Origin: Rosa chinensis
Lineage: Eukaryota; Streptophyta; Magnoliopsida; Rosales; Rosaceae
Length of the DNA: 64,000 nt
Direction of reading: 5' to 3'
Assembly: GCF_002994745.2 (NCBI RefSeq)
Contig: NC_037092.1
Span: 81,326,824 to 81,390,823 of the forward strand
Shown here: positions 26,426 to 38,378 of the stretch, one piece after another
Layout: each line of letters starts with the position of its first letter
How positions within the stretch are numbered: the stretch's first letter is position 1
The notes under the pieces: generated by a model
Told to the model about the DNA's origin: nothing
Seen by the model: the letters and a program-made list of their open reading frames with translations, nothing else
The model's database searches: none
Translations under genes and position numbers: made by a program

Positions 26426-27990
26426 CTAGGTAGTACATGTATGGAACTCAGAGTTCAGCTTATGAGTTATCTATATCTGTAATTCTGTATGGTAATTGCA
26501 GAGCATTTGCAGAAGAAACTTTATGAAGCGGGATCCTATATATGTGTTATGTAGTTTTCAATTCTCATATTATGTTTTATGTCCAAAATTGCATGTTTTT
26601 AAATTTCTACATCATCATTTTCTAACGTAAATATAAACTAAATGCTAACCCTTGTCCAAATATTTGCATAACAATCTTCTCCTTCCCCTCTCACCATTTT
26701 GTAATGTAACCAGCTCTCTCTGTCCAATGCTTAGTTAATTTTAGTGCGGAAATATTCGGTAGAATATCTCCTCACCTACTTGACTGACTAGAGTGAGAGT
26801 GAAGGTTTATGGTTCAAGAGGTTGTCTTTACGTTCTCGGGATTTGGATCAGTATTGGCAAATCAAGTTGGATAGGGGGTACCTGCAAAAATTACTCAAAT
26901 GCCTAAGTTAGTGCAATACGTGTAATTGAGATTAATTGCTTCACTTGATTGTTCACCTTACTAAGTATTTATAGGTGAGCCTGAGCAATTATCTCGATTA
27001 GTGCCCGTTGTGGTGTGCAATGTTCGCAAGTCATGCGTTAGTGGATCCATTACGCCACTCTCAAGACAACGCGGGGACCACTTCCTGCTTACTACGGATT
27101 CGGCCGAACTGATCGATTTTGCCTTACCTAGATACACCTTGAAGGAATTTCATCTCGAGGTGATCTGACCTTTTCAAAATTTTCTGAATAGATTGGGCCG
27201 CCTCTCTCTCAGCCTGTTTCCTAACATTGAACATGATTCTACCTTACCTAGATCTGCCTTGAGGGGATTTCACCTCGAGTTGACCAATTCTTCTGTTATC
27301 TGGATTGAGTAATAGGAAACTCTTTTTTTTATTATTAAAATAAGATTTGAATGAATGTAAATAATGTGTTTTTGCTTGGTATAGTCATGGTTCGATTAGC
27401 AGTTTATATCACATGCCTTATGTCGCTAAGCGTCTTGTTACTGTTAAATAGCGACAAGCGTGGCTCGTGACCCACCATTATACCGATATTGTCCCAACTT
27501 AATCACCCATTAGTTTTGGGTTTTAATCACAAAATGCCTCGATACAATTGGGTATGAGCCATCAACTTATTTTTATTTGTCACTTTTCTAATGTGGGATA
27601 TTGGAGAGATATGCCCTCTCATGTAACCTATCTCTAGGTTTGCATGTGCAATAATCAATTAACAAATCCAATTCCCACGTTAGAAATTGAGGTACAAGTT
27701 CCACATTGAAGACTTAGCCAATCACATCAAACACTTGGTAATAATCCAATCGGAATTTTTCCGATGGCCAATTTAATGAACCAAATCAGATCCATGAATT
27801 GGATACATGATTGGAGAGGGACCAACTCTGATATTATGTTAAACAGTGATAAGCGTGGCCAATAGTATCCCAACTTAACAATCCATTAGGTGTTGAGTTT
27901 TAATCATAAAAGGTCTTGATACAATTGGGTGTAAGGCACAAACTTATAAGTTATATTTTTATTTGTTACTTTTTTAATGTGAGATATTTC
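26426..27990. other. Intergenic with diverged repeats
   Basis: It holds the peroxidase 3' UTR, a small duplicated motif (TACCTTACC... CACCTCGAG near 27123-27165 and 27241-27285), a copy of the FNBP4-like 3' UTR (27353-27440), and two related ~150-bp blocks at 27445-27600 and 27838-27990 (GATAAGCGTGGC, CGATACAATTGGGT). No gene is supported. Confidence 0.55.
27353..27440 (+). repeat. Diverged copy of the FNBP4-like 3' UTR
   Basis: AATGTGTTTTTGC, TATAGTCA and TTAGCAGTT correspond in order and spacing to 18312-18395. It marks one end of a duplicated segment that continues at 36245. Confidence 0.6.
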
Positions 27991-28624
27991 GGGGGGTGTA
28001 TTGTATTTGGATTTGTGTGGAGTTTTTTTAAATGATAGACTTTTTCAAAAGTCCATGGATTCTATAAAAAGTTCATAGACTTTTATTGATTTTTTAAAAA
28101 CCATTGACTTTTATTGATTTTTAGCACAGATTTTTACTGATTTGTAAAAATCGACAGACTTTATATAAATGACTTATGTAGATTTCACAATACTTATAAA
28201 AAAGAAAAACCAAGCTAGTTTATTAGTCAGAGAATAAAATACGATGCCATAGCTATGTTAACTAATGACCATTAGCGTAGGAATCAGAGAAGCTCAAATA
28301 ATGTCATGAAACAAACATATAAGAAAATAAAGGAAAAGCCTCCAAATATAATCAACCAAACCAAAAGATATCCAAAAAGAGAAGGAAAAAAAAAACACAT
28401 TGATGAAGTTTCATGCCAAATAAGCAGACGTCTTTGAAATAATGATATGATTTATTCTTCTCCCTCATTTTCACTTTCTTGATTGTCATTGTTTTCATTG
28501 TTGGCATTTGGTTGGGCATCTGTCCACATATGAGTAGCAATACTCATTCTCCATTCATTAGCATTCTCTCTTTGCTGATCTTGGGTTTGAAAATCATCCC
28601 ATTCAAAATTATCTTCGTGATTGT

Positions 28625-29927
28625 CTATCGGATCTTCTTCTGGTTCAGGAGGAAATTCATCTGAACGACATTCCTGTCGAAGAAATTGTGCAGTCCTGCA
28701 CAAGCCAAAACTAGTTCTGCTTGTGTCTTATATAAAAATGGTGGTGCTGATTTGAAGATTGTGAAACGCGACTTAAATATTCCAAATATTCTCTCAATTA
28801 CGTTCCTCAAGGAAGCATGGCGAAGATTGAATAACTCAATTGCATTGACATGATGATTTCCTTCACCACCAAAATCTTTGAGGTGATATCGAGTACCTCG
28901 AAATGGAGCTAGGAACCGACGTCGATTTGGGAATCCGCAGTCCCCTAAGTAATATTTACCTAATAATAAAAAACATGTGCAATTAGTATGTTATATATAT
29001 GTTATATGACATAAATTGTAATAAGTACTCTGAATTTTTTTATGCACGTAAAACTATACCTGGTGGCACTTTGAGTCCATTTCGTCTAGAAATCGCATCA
29101 TTCAACACTTTTGAATCATGAGCGGAACCCTCCCATCCACTAATCACATATATGAACTGTAAATCAAAGTTACAAGCTGCTAATACATTTTGTGATATCT
29201 TCCCATGGCGATTTCGATATCTGCTTACCTCACGTCCAACTACCGTTGCAGGAATATGCGTGCCATCTATAGCTCCGACACAATCCTAAAATAATGAAAA
29301 AAGATATCAATAGCTGAAAAGAAAAAATGAAATAATATCTTCATTACTGTACAATGAAATAAATAATTAACCATCCATAAAAGTTGCATTGCTTACCTTA
29401 AAGTAAGGATAGAATCTTGTACTTTCTCTTATGTTAGGTGGTATGGATTCAGGTTTAGCCATAAACTGTGGTGCTATTGTATTCAAGGCCTTCAAGACTT
29501 TGTTGAAACTTCTGCTAACAGCAAAATGAGATCGCTCAAATATCAGCCGAGCTTCACTGTGTCGATTATTTTGGCCGACAACTAGTAAAAAGGTTGCAAG
29601 CATTTCTTCAACACAAATGTGTCTTGTATCCCGTAAAGGTGTTTTCGCTTTTAGGATGCTACATAATTTTCGAAACACGTCAGGATACATTCTATACACA
29701 TCTCTAAAGATTTGAGGGTCTCTGTCCAATATGTTGTGCATATATATGTATCCACTTGATGTCACTGGTCGACGAGTCAGCGGACGTCTAATATGTTCAC
29801 CACGTATGCTGAACACAAGTTCGTATAACACATAAATCACTGCTTGTATTGCCATTAATAATATCTTAACAGCCTCGTAAAACTGCTCTTCCTCTTCATC
29901 AGCTCCATACATGTCCATTTCAGACAT
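28625..29927 (-). CDS. PIF/Harbinger DDE transposase (C-terminal frameshift)
   Basis: Three exons on the minus strand: 29927-29397 (ATG at MSEMDMYG), 29285-29060 and 28959-28625. They give about 363 residues before the stop; the exons join in phase. The N-terminal helical region contains MLATFLLVVGQNNRHSEA. DDE_Tnp_4 motifs: GAIDGTHI (first Asp), YYLGDCGFP (second Asp) and RNVIERIFGIFKSRF (Glu). After CAGLHNF the expected continuation LRQECRSDEF is in another frame and stays open to 28452 (acidic tail). A one-base loss near 28685 therefore replaces ~80 residues with ~12 unrelated ones. The catalytic triad is upstream of the break, so activity is uncertain rather than excluded. Confidence 0.85.
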
Positions 29928-30181
29928 TGCTAATAGAGAAAGCACCTAAACATATTTATAAAAAAATATATCACTATTCATATTAACATTCATTCAAAAG
30001 CAAATCAAAAATCATAAATATTCAAACAAAAAATCAAATTGTAATTCATAACATACCAGTTTAAAATCATTCAAAACAAGCTGCAATTCAAACAAAATAA
30101 AATCAAACTCCATAACTTAAAATTAATAATAGAACATAGCCTATTGCTTATTAGGTGTCGCTAGTGGAGATTGACCCACAC

Positions 30182-31242
30182 CTATTGCATTTGTTTATAG
30201 GTGATCCAATTATGTCGTTGTTCAGGAGTCATCTTCAAGAAGAAATCTTGCTTTGCTTTAGTATTAAGCAAATCAAGAGCCATAAAGCAAGCCTCATCAG
30301 TTAATCCTGGGGTCTCGTTCATAGCATCCAAAAGATCACTCTCTCTTGATTCTCTCTTCTCCATTAAGCCACAAATTTTATCAAAACTTGTGACAATTTT
30401 ACCAATGCCACTTGATAAGTTTTCTAAAACCTCAGCCTGACTAGTTGCCCCCTTTGAGCCGCTATTATTTTCATAGTCAGTCCTACTCCGTTTTCCTTGA
30501 GTCCTGCTATGTGGTGGAGCATCTACATTGGTACCTTGGAAGGGTTGTTGTGAAAGAGATGGCGAGTTTTCTTGGTGTGATGACTCATTTTCACTTTGCA
30601 CGAACATGTTAGTATTTCGATCAAAAACTAATCCATCAATTCCCCAAGGTCCGTTTTCTTCCGCTCCAAATGTAGAGGCATCTGTATCATCACCTAAACT
30701 GATTGAGCCCATTCCAGTTGCAGTTCCATTTCCAACTGCAATTTTCAAGTCCTCATAGTCTGGAAAAGTTTCTGACCGAAAGTGCCCATGCGTTGGATGT
30801 GACTAGTAGGGAAAAAAAAATACACATGTCAATATGATGATAACCATTTGAAATAACTATAAATCTAAATTAGAATAAAATGAAAAAGCAATAAGCTCAC
30901 CTTCAAATAATCTGCCCATACTTCATCATCAGCAGTGAATCTCTTTGTGATCTGATCCCACCCAAATCCAGAACTATGACACATAAGTTGAGAGTAATTG
31001 GTGTATTGTTTCTTAAACCATTTCACTCTACTTTGGTAATGACTAAAACTTATTTCACAACCAAGTTTTTCCTTCAGTTTAGGAAGTAGCTTCGCCTCTA
31101 CTGTTTGTTTGCTTATCACACCATTAATATCACGCAATCCAAGTTTGGCGCCTTCAACCATAAGTTGAAGCAAAACATTGCTCTCTTCAGCATTCCAAGT
31201 TTTGTAATCTTTTCTTTTACCATTCCCTTGTGAATCTCCCAT
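30182..31242 (-). CDS. Myb/SANT-like DNA-binding protein of the Harbinger element
   Basis: Two exons, 31242-30901 and 30802-30182, join in phase to 320 residues. Exon 1 encodes a Myb_DNA-bind_3-type trihelix: WNAEESNVLLQLMVEGA, KLKEKLGCEISFSHYQSRVKWFKKQY and FGWDQITKRFTADDEVWADYLK. Exon 2 is Ser/Asn-rich with a central basic motif (GKRSRTDYEN) and a C-terminal helical domain (LTDEACFMALDLLNTK). In PIF elements such a protein brings the transposase to the terminal repeats and to the nucleus. Its divergent relatives in host genomes are numerous, but position inside the TIRs assigns it to the element. Confidence 0.85.
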
Positions 31243-32990
31243 CTATACGATTGCGTAAAAGTAATCATACATGCAACTTTTATCAATCAAAACATTATAA
31301 TTCAGAACAATATAAACATAAGGGAAGTATAGACTGGAAAAAAAAAAATTAGAAGTCCAAGGTACATGGCTCCACAAAGAAACAAGAAAGATATTAGACC
31401 CCAAATGACAACCCTTCTGTTATCAAGACGCACAACTATCAGGTGTGTATATCAATATAAACATGCACCAATATCCTGTTTTCATACTCTCCTAAATTGC
31501 TTTCTGACACAACAAATAATAAAGTAAAGAAGAGTTGCTGGTATCCTTCATCAGCTTGAATCTATTCATATTAAGAGCAATGATTTTGGCTACTAGGGAT
31601 AAGGAATCATTCTGGTAAGAAGCATTACTTCAAAACGTATGCAAGGTTTTTTTTTTTTTCTTCTTTTCTTTAAACATGCATTAAGCATACAAAAGGAACC
31701 AACTCAGACAATTGGGTGCAGAGACAAAAATAGCAAATTTTGATACATTGTTCATATTGATTATTACCTAGCCAACTTCTCTTTGATTAATTTTTCTTTG
31801 TTTCATAATTCATTCAATTACATTTTGATCCACACTTGTTTGTTTTTTATAGCATGCCATACAATATGATTATAAACAGTACTCATAAATTGCACAAATC
31901 AGACTCTCATAACCCCAAAACTTGATCACGATCTGTTTCCATGGGAATTTGAAGGAGAAAATAAAAAGAATCTGAATCCTAAAGAAATTGAGGTCCATAA
32001 AGATGACAAAACTGAATCAAGGTACCAGAAAACTGTCATCATGGCAATTTGCCCAACCAACATGAATCAAAACTCCAGAACAATATTCCTATCTCTCAGC
32101 TGACTACAAACTTAGCTGAATTAACTCTTTGAAGATTCAGTGATCCTATTTACTCAACCTACTACTCTGTAATCCCAAAGTAAAATTTCTAACATTAAAG
32201 CTCTGCTCAACATACACATAATATTCTCAAAGCATAAAAAAGAACACTAAAATTTTAGAAAAAGAAAATAAATAACCTGACATAATTTTATCAGCCATTG
32301 CCGACTTTAGTGGTGGCCAACATTGGCTTCAAATTGAAGGGTTAAAGCAAAATTTGAATGAAAATTAATAACTCTGTATAGATTCACCCAAAGCTTGAAC
32401 CAAATTGCACCTCTGACATTACTATCATTTTAAGAAAGTTGACATGAGATTGTCAACATAAGTCCCATCTCAATGCAGGGTAAAATCACACACACTATTA
32501 GGTATAGAAAAGAAGTTCTGGCATGAAGGAAAAAAAAAAAAAACCACCCACCGTTTGGCTAATCTACCCGAACTTAAGAGCCACAAGGGCAAAGCAGTAG
32601 CAAAAAAAAGAGAACCATGCCATATAGGACAACAACAAATACAAAAGAAACAGAAAACCTAGCGAGAAAACAAAGAAGAAGAAACATACGCAGCAAACAA
32701 GCGACGACAATAGCAATAACCGCAATAGTATGCAGGACTATGATCGAACCGTAAAAGCATTAGGCATATACATTATTTGGCTTTGTTTTAGGAGTTGATG
32801 ATAATATTAGGGTTCCAAGCATCACAATTGAAAAAAAAAAAAAATCAAATTCAACAACAACAATGAACATGTTAGGTATTAGAGGTTGATATCACAAAAT
32901 AATAGAGAAAAGAAAAAAGAAATCATGAAAGAGAGATGATGGAGGACCAACCTTGAATGCGCAGAGAGAAGAACTTTGACAGACTTTTCC
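31243..32990. other. Noncoding part of the Harbinger element
   Basis: An AT-rich stretch between the Myb-like gene and the right end. It probably includes that gene's leader and promoter. I see no ORF or host gene fragment. Confidence 0.5.
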
Positions 32991-34016
32991 ACGCTCAAAA
33001 TCTTTGCTCTGGTGGTTGGAAAAATATTGGAATTTGGTATTTATACTTAACACTACAAAGTCCATGATTTTCCATGATTTTCTAATTCCGTATGTATGAA
33101 TGATATTTTAAATACCCCTAAACTTCTATTCATTTTTAAAAGTCCTAATTGAATACCCCTAGACTTTGGTGGAATTCATAAAGATTTTTTAAAATCCTAA
33201 TTGAATACACCCAGACTTTTATGGACTGTTAAAAGTCTCTATTGAATACACCCAGACTTTTAAATTCCATGGATTTCTTTAAAAGTGCCAGTAATTCCAT
33301 ATACAATACACCCCCCTTCATTTCCAACCGTTATTGTCACGAGAAATTTTAAATACACACCCCAAATTACTTAATACACACTCCATACTGAATACACCAC
33401 CCATTTAATTTCTCATTCTAATATTTTACTATATACACAACCCAAAGTACCTAAAATATCTTTAATCTCAAAAATCACGAAATATCCTATTATTTAACTA
33501 TATTAAGGCTACTATTTAATATGATTATTATATTCTAGTATATTTAATTGATGTTTTGTAAATAACCATATTGATTACTTGTGTTACTTATTGAGAAATC
33601 CATAAAGATTTATTATTGTTCCTTTTAAATAGATGCATATAAATAGGTTTTGTATTATTTGAGTTCTCATCCACCAATTAAACACCATGTTGATTAAGTA
33701 TAAAATTTTAAGTTGAACATTTAACCAAAACTATATCAGTAGTTTCTCCACAATGGCAGAACTACAAAATTGTCATTAGAGGGGCCAAACAAATTAACAA
33801 TTACAAAGTTTTTTCATTGATGTTTTATATTATAAAATAAATGGATTAATCGTATCTCTTATAAAAAAAAGAAAAGGAAATTAACTAAAAAATGGAAGTA
33901 AAGCGATCCGTTTTAAAAACATTTAATGCCATTGATTTTGAAATTCTAAATATTATGGTTTCTAACCTCACTTAATTACAATTCATTTAAGGAAAAATTA
34001 AATTAAATAGTTTCTA

Positions 34017-35895
34017 TATATAATAATAACAAACAATAAGGCACATGTTGCATTGGATTCTTGGTCCATTTAGCAACCTTTTACATCTCAATGAAAATGA
34101 ACTATTTTGACCTAGCCGTCTCTCTGCTAGGGTTTCTCATGGTTTTCTTCCTCGATAAAATTTCTATATTTTCTGTCCCCATGGCTATCTCGAGGAATGG
34201 CTCAACGGCATTGGCATCCAACTCTGCACGAGTGTCATTGGGATCTGCAGGGCTTGAGGCCCTAAAGGCATATCGTTGGTACATGGTAGGGCGTTTGCTA
34301 GGTCCCAAAACTATGTTTCTCGGTTTTAAGGGCACAATTGCTAGCATCTGGAGGATGCGATCAGGGTTAACAATTCAAGATGCAGGAGATTTGTTTGTCT
34401 TCCAGTTTGATCGTGAAGCTGATCGCAATAAGATATTGCATGGAGGACCGTGGTTCTACCGGAACACCATGTTGGTGTTGGGTGTGTATGGTGGTGTAGG
34501 GCCAGTGGCGGAAGTCCCTCTCAATCTGTTAGAGACCTAGGTTGTGGTCAAGGGCCTTCCACTGGTTCTCCATAACAAGACTGCGCTAGGATTGGTTGGG
34601 TCATCCCTGGGTCAAGTAATCTGTTTTGATCAGTCAGCCCTTAAACGAAAGGAGGAAGAGCAACGCATTTGACTCGTCCTTGATGTGCGTTCTAGGATTT
34701 GGGTGTGGATGGTGTTTGAATTTTCGCTGGTGGTGGTGCCGAAAATGACACTGGTGTATGAGAAGATAAAGGGATTTTACAGGAACTGTGGGTTTTTTCT
34801 GCATGATGCTGCAGGTTGTGACTCATTGCTGGTGAAGGAAAGAGAAGAGATTCTTGCGCAAGCATCGGCGGTGGCTATGGCTGGGCTCTCTTTAATCTCA
34901 TATGGGCAAGTCACTAGGGATGACAGCGAGGGAGAAATTCCGAGTGGTAGTAAGGGAATGGTGAGAACGGCGCTGACTTTGGTGGGTGATGGGGTCATAT
35001 CGGATATGGTGGAAGCCATGCATCAATGCCTTCCAACAATATGGGAGCCTCAAGCCAGGTTGAGAAAGCTTTTGCTGGTTGTAATATGGCTGACTTTCTA
35101 AAGAATTGGGATGTGAATAAGAGTGCAGGGTTTAGAGCTGTCCCTGAAGAGATGCCATCGTTGGCGGCTACTCAGCCTTTGCGTCCGCATGGTGGCAATA
35201 ATGTGATGGTAGTGCAAATTTCTCAAGTGCAGCCTTTACTTGGGACTAGGAGGAAGGCAATGGACATTCTAGGCAGGGTCGAAAACAATATGTTACCCCC
35301 TTTGCTCCCCTGCTTCAGGTAGATGATGGAATGTAGTTGGTGCTCCAACACAAACATGGTAAGCTGGTGGTATCTCCCCGGAAAAGGAAATTGAGGCACC
35401 CTAAAGGGAGTAAGAATAAGCCCAAGTGTGATAGAATTCTTGATAAGGAGTTGCAAGGTAAGAAGCTTAGGAAATGGAAACTACGTGAGGTAGGCGAGGG
35501 TGTTTTATCACCAACTGTAGCAACTGGGGTGTCGTGCTTTGAGGACGTGGCCTCAGAGTAGATGGAAGAAGGTCCCAAAGGTGGAGCTGATATTGAGGGT
35601 GCCATGGCATCCTCCTCTACTAGTACTTTTTAATCTTAGTTTTGGGTCGCAAAACCTACTGCTCGGTTGAAATTTTATTTAAACAGTTGCTGAGGAGTTA
35701 GGTTTTGTTAGAATAATGGTGCATGGATTTCTTAAAAGCTAGGTGTACTCTGGATTGTGGAGTTCTCTATTTGCTAAGATAGGTTCTTTGTAAGTCCTAA
35801 AGGACGACTTTTTATTGACGACTCAATTGGGGTGTGTCGTTTGATACTGCTTGCTGAATTATTAAATCGGGTTGACCTCTTTTGATTAAAAAAAA
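34017..35895 (+). mobile_element. L1-type LINE remnant, ORF1 only
   Basis: It is flanked by a 16-bp duplication AATTAAATAGTTTCTA (34001-34016 and ~35896-35911). The 3' end is an A-run after GACCTCTTTTGATT. It carries a decayed ORF1 and a 3' UTR but no endonuclease or reverse transcriptase, so it is internally deleted and was moved in trans. Confidence 0.75.
34061..35101 (+). pseudogene. LINE ORF1 (DUF4283 plus zinc knuckle), decayed
   Basis: The first part encodes a DUF4283 domain: YRWYMVGRLLGPKTM, then LFVFQFDREADRNKILHGG and PWFYRNTMLVL. It is cut by an in-frame TAG after NLLET at ~34540. The frame resumes (VVVKGLPLVLHNKTALGLVG), stops again near 34670, and continues with a degraded CCHC knuckle (FYRNCGFFLHDAAGC). 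At least two stops make it non-coding today. Confidence 0.7.
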
Positions 35896-36137
35896 AATTA
35901 AATAGTTTCTAACCTTATTCTTGTATTAAATTAGGAGGTCATGTATAGAAATTTATTGTGTTTATCTAACTATTTATACATAAATAGAATAATATAAGGA
36001 AAATAAGACTATTTTTTTTATCTTCTAATGCACAGATGCCTATTTTGGTCATTTAACCTACTTACAAAATTTAATTTGAAATATAAAATAATAGGAATAT
36101 GTATTAAGTGATTAGGGGTGTGTTTAGGGTTTTTTTG

Positions 36138-36496
36138 GCTGAAAAAGTGCAAAGGAATAACCCTCGAACGAAATCATCTAGACTAGCTTTTGCAAAATTG
36201 CCCTAAAGATAAATGTACGCTGGGCAGTTCAATTAACAATTGAATATTGTTGATTATCCTTTTTTTGTTTTTCGTTGGCTAAGTTTATCCGAAAATATCC
36301 AGATGTAGCACAGGTGTAACATTATAGTGGAAAATTTAGCGTGTCGGGTATCTACACGTTCATGCTCATTCAAAGTGCATCAGCTTGTTGCTTGATTATA
36401 GTTGTTTTGCAGAATCTCGAAAACAAAATTTAAAAAGAAAAGAATACTCTTCAATTAATCATTTTTTTAATAAAAAAAATAACACATTAATTATAA
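36138..36496. other. Short intergenic remnant
   Basis: The part at 36245-36310 (TTGTTGATTATCC, CCGAAAATATC) matches the sequence just downstream of the intact DUF632 gene (18560-18625). The rest shows nothing. Confidence 0.5.
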
Positions 36497-36810
36497 CTAA
36501 CAAAAATAATGAAAAAAACCAACACAAAAGAAAAGGCACACACTGTCTGAAATTGACATGCGCAGGCAGTTGATAAGCTCAGTGTAGATTTCTGTAGCTT
36601 TGAGTGAAAACTCTGCCAGGGTTTCGAAAACTTTAGAGAACCCGGTCTGAAATTGATTCACCATTTGCTGCGTCTTCTTCATTCTACATTGAAGTTTCTC
36701 ATTATTTTCCTCCTTCTCGTCATTAAATTTCTCAATCTCACCCTTTAACTCCTCAATCTTGCCCTTCAATCTCTGGATCTCTGCACCATCACCCTCATGA
36801 GAAATATTTT

Positions 36811-38298
36811 TGTAGACACCAAAAATTTAATGAAAATAAAATTCATTAAATAATTCGGTCAACACTCAAAATTATGACTGAACAAATTTAGTCGGCATGC
36901 GGGTCCCACAAAATGTCCACGTGGCTTGTGAGTCAGCAAAATCACACAGACTCAGAGAATGACACTTGGCGACACATGAAAGGCCCGACGGCAATAAATG
37001 AATTTGCTCCGGCTAAATCAATTGATATTAAAGCGGATCAATCAAATTAAATAAATTGATTCCAAGTCAAATCAAAGAATTAAATCTTGTCTGCTGATTA
37101 GATATCAATTTATAATCAAGACGACAATCAGTCATCAAATTAATTTGCTGATTCCTTAAATAGTCGTGATTAAATCAGCCAATTAATGCTGATTGATTTG
37201 ATTATGTTATTAAGGAAAATGTGACTAAAATCAGCCATTAAATTGATTGGCTAATTCCTTAATGATCGTGATTAAATCAGTTAATTAACGCTGATTAATT
37301 TGATTACGTAATTAAGGAAAATACAATTAATTACGTGTCATCAAGGCATTCCAAATTGAGAGAGACATCGACACTATAAATACCCTCTCTCAAATCAAGA
37401 GAAGGACTTCGGCCGGAGAGAAAAATCACTCCCAAAGTTCATAAGTCTTCAAGTGCGTGAAGAGCCTTCAAGCTGCCAAATAGCCGGTTCATCACCAACC
37501 TCAAGTCAAAGCACTCGTCACGTGTCAACCCTCGTGGCCATCATACGACTCAAGATCAAGCGTCAATCGCCCTTGAGCCAAGTACACCATCGAGGACGAC
37601 GACAGACAGAGGGACGCAAGCAGACGGAAGAAACCTCTCCAAAGCTCAGAAGTCTCTCAAGCTCATGAAGAACCATCAAGCTGCCAAATAGCCGGTCTCT
37701 TCACCTCACCGACTTCAGACAAGCAAGGGAAATCACCTACAAGCTCGGAAGTCGTCAAACACGCGGAGGATCAACAAGCACCAAACACATGTGCTGATTC
37801 ATCCACCATCAAAAGCCATACTCGCCACGTGACACCGCTCGTGGTTCAAATCTGATCAAGTTCAAGCCTCTACAGCCCTTGATCATCCGTCGTCTTCAAG
37901 TCGTCAACAAAGCAAAACTTCTGCCAAAGTTCTTCATCAAGCTCGTGGAGAATCAACAAGCACCAAACACACGTGCTGGTTCATCCCCTACCAAAGCCGA
38001 AGAACGCTCACCACGTGACACCACTCGTGGCCCTAAATCTGATCAATATCACGCTTCTACAGCTCTTGGTCAATCGTCTTCCTCAAATCGTCAACATAGC
38101 AAGAAGCTCACACTACAACCGTTCGATTCAAGATCAAGTGCTCGCCACCCTTGGATCAAATCAATGTCAGAGATCGAATCAGAGGAGAATTTTGTGAAAG
38201 AGCATCTACAGAGATTGTAACCCGCATTTAAATTAATAAAATTATTATTTTGTACACGTGTCCTTCTTTCATTCGTTGCAGGATTTTTCGTGTTTACA
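36811..38298 (+). repeat. 5' LTR
   Basis: It contains a TATA-like CTATAAATA at 37374-37382, which would start transcription near 37405, and an AATAAAATTATT polyadenylation-like signal near 38236. There are six CACGTG palindromes (near 36917, 37517, 37826, 37970, 38010, 38257). Confidence 0.95.
37374..37382 (+). promoter_or_regulatory. TATA box in the 5' LTR
   Basis: CTATAAATA followed by a CT-rich start region (ACCCTCTCTC). The U3/R border would lie ~25-30 bp downstream. Confidence 0.55.
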
Positions 38299-38302
38299 AA
38301 TT

Positions 38303-38320
38303 TGGCACGCCCAGTGGGAC
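38303..38320 (+). other. Primer-binding site
   Basis: TGGCACGCCCAGTGGGAC starts with the TGG expected opposite a tRNA CCA end, four bases after the LTR. I could not name the tRNA. Confidence 0.65.
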
Positions 38321-38378
38321 CATCTCTGCCTCTCATCTCTTTCTTTGACAATCTCAAGTCGCTATCCTCAGCATATAT

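Larger units (their letters stand above)
27991..33316 (-). mobile_element. PIF/Harbinger DNA transposon, 5.3 kb, both genes present
   Basis: Terminal inverted repeats begin GGGGGGTGTATTGTATTTGG on the left, with the complement TATACAATACACCCCCC on the right. The element is flanked by a 3-bp duplication, TTC (27988-27990 and 33317-33319). Subterminal copies of motifs such as AGACTTTTA flank both ends. Inside, on the minus strand, are a Myb/SANT-like DNA-binding gene and a DDE transposase gene, the two-gene design of plant PIF elements. Both appear nearly intact, so this was autonomous recently, apart from a frameshift near the transposase C-terminus. Confidence 0.85.
33347..36137. mobile_element. 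TIR element (non-autonomous), split by a LINE
   Basis: The left end AAATACACACCCCAAATTACTTAATACAC (33350-33378) is an imperfect inverted match of the right end near 36100-36135 (TTAAGTGATTAGGGGTGTGTTTA). Removing the LINE at 34017-35895 leaves a ~0.9-kb AT-rich element with no ORF. Its target-site duplication was not resolved. Family unknown. Confidence 0.5.

Noticed and set aside
37453..38220. ORFs inside the LTR (and identical ones at 43768-44535)
   Set aside because: They lie in LTR sequence duplicated at both ends and resemble no protein; position and composition fit noncoding U5/R DNA.
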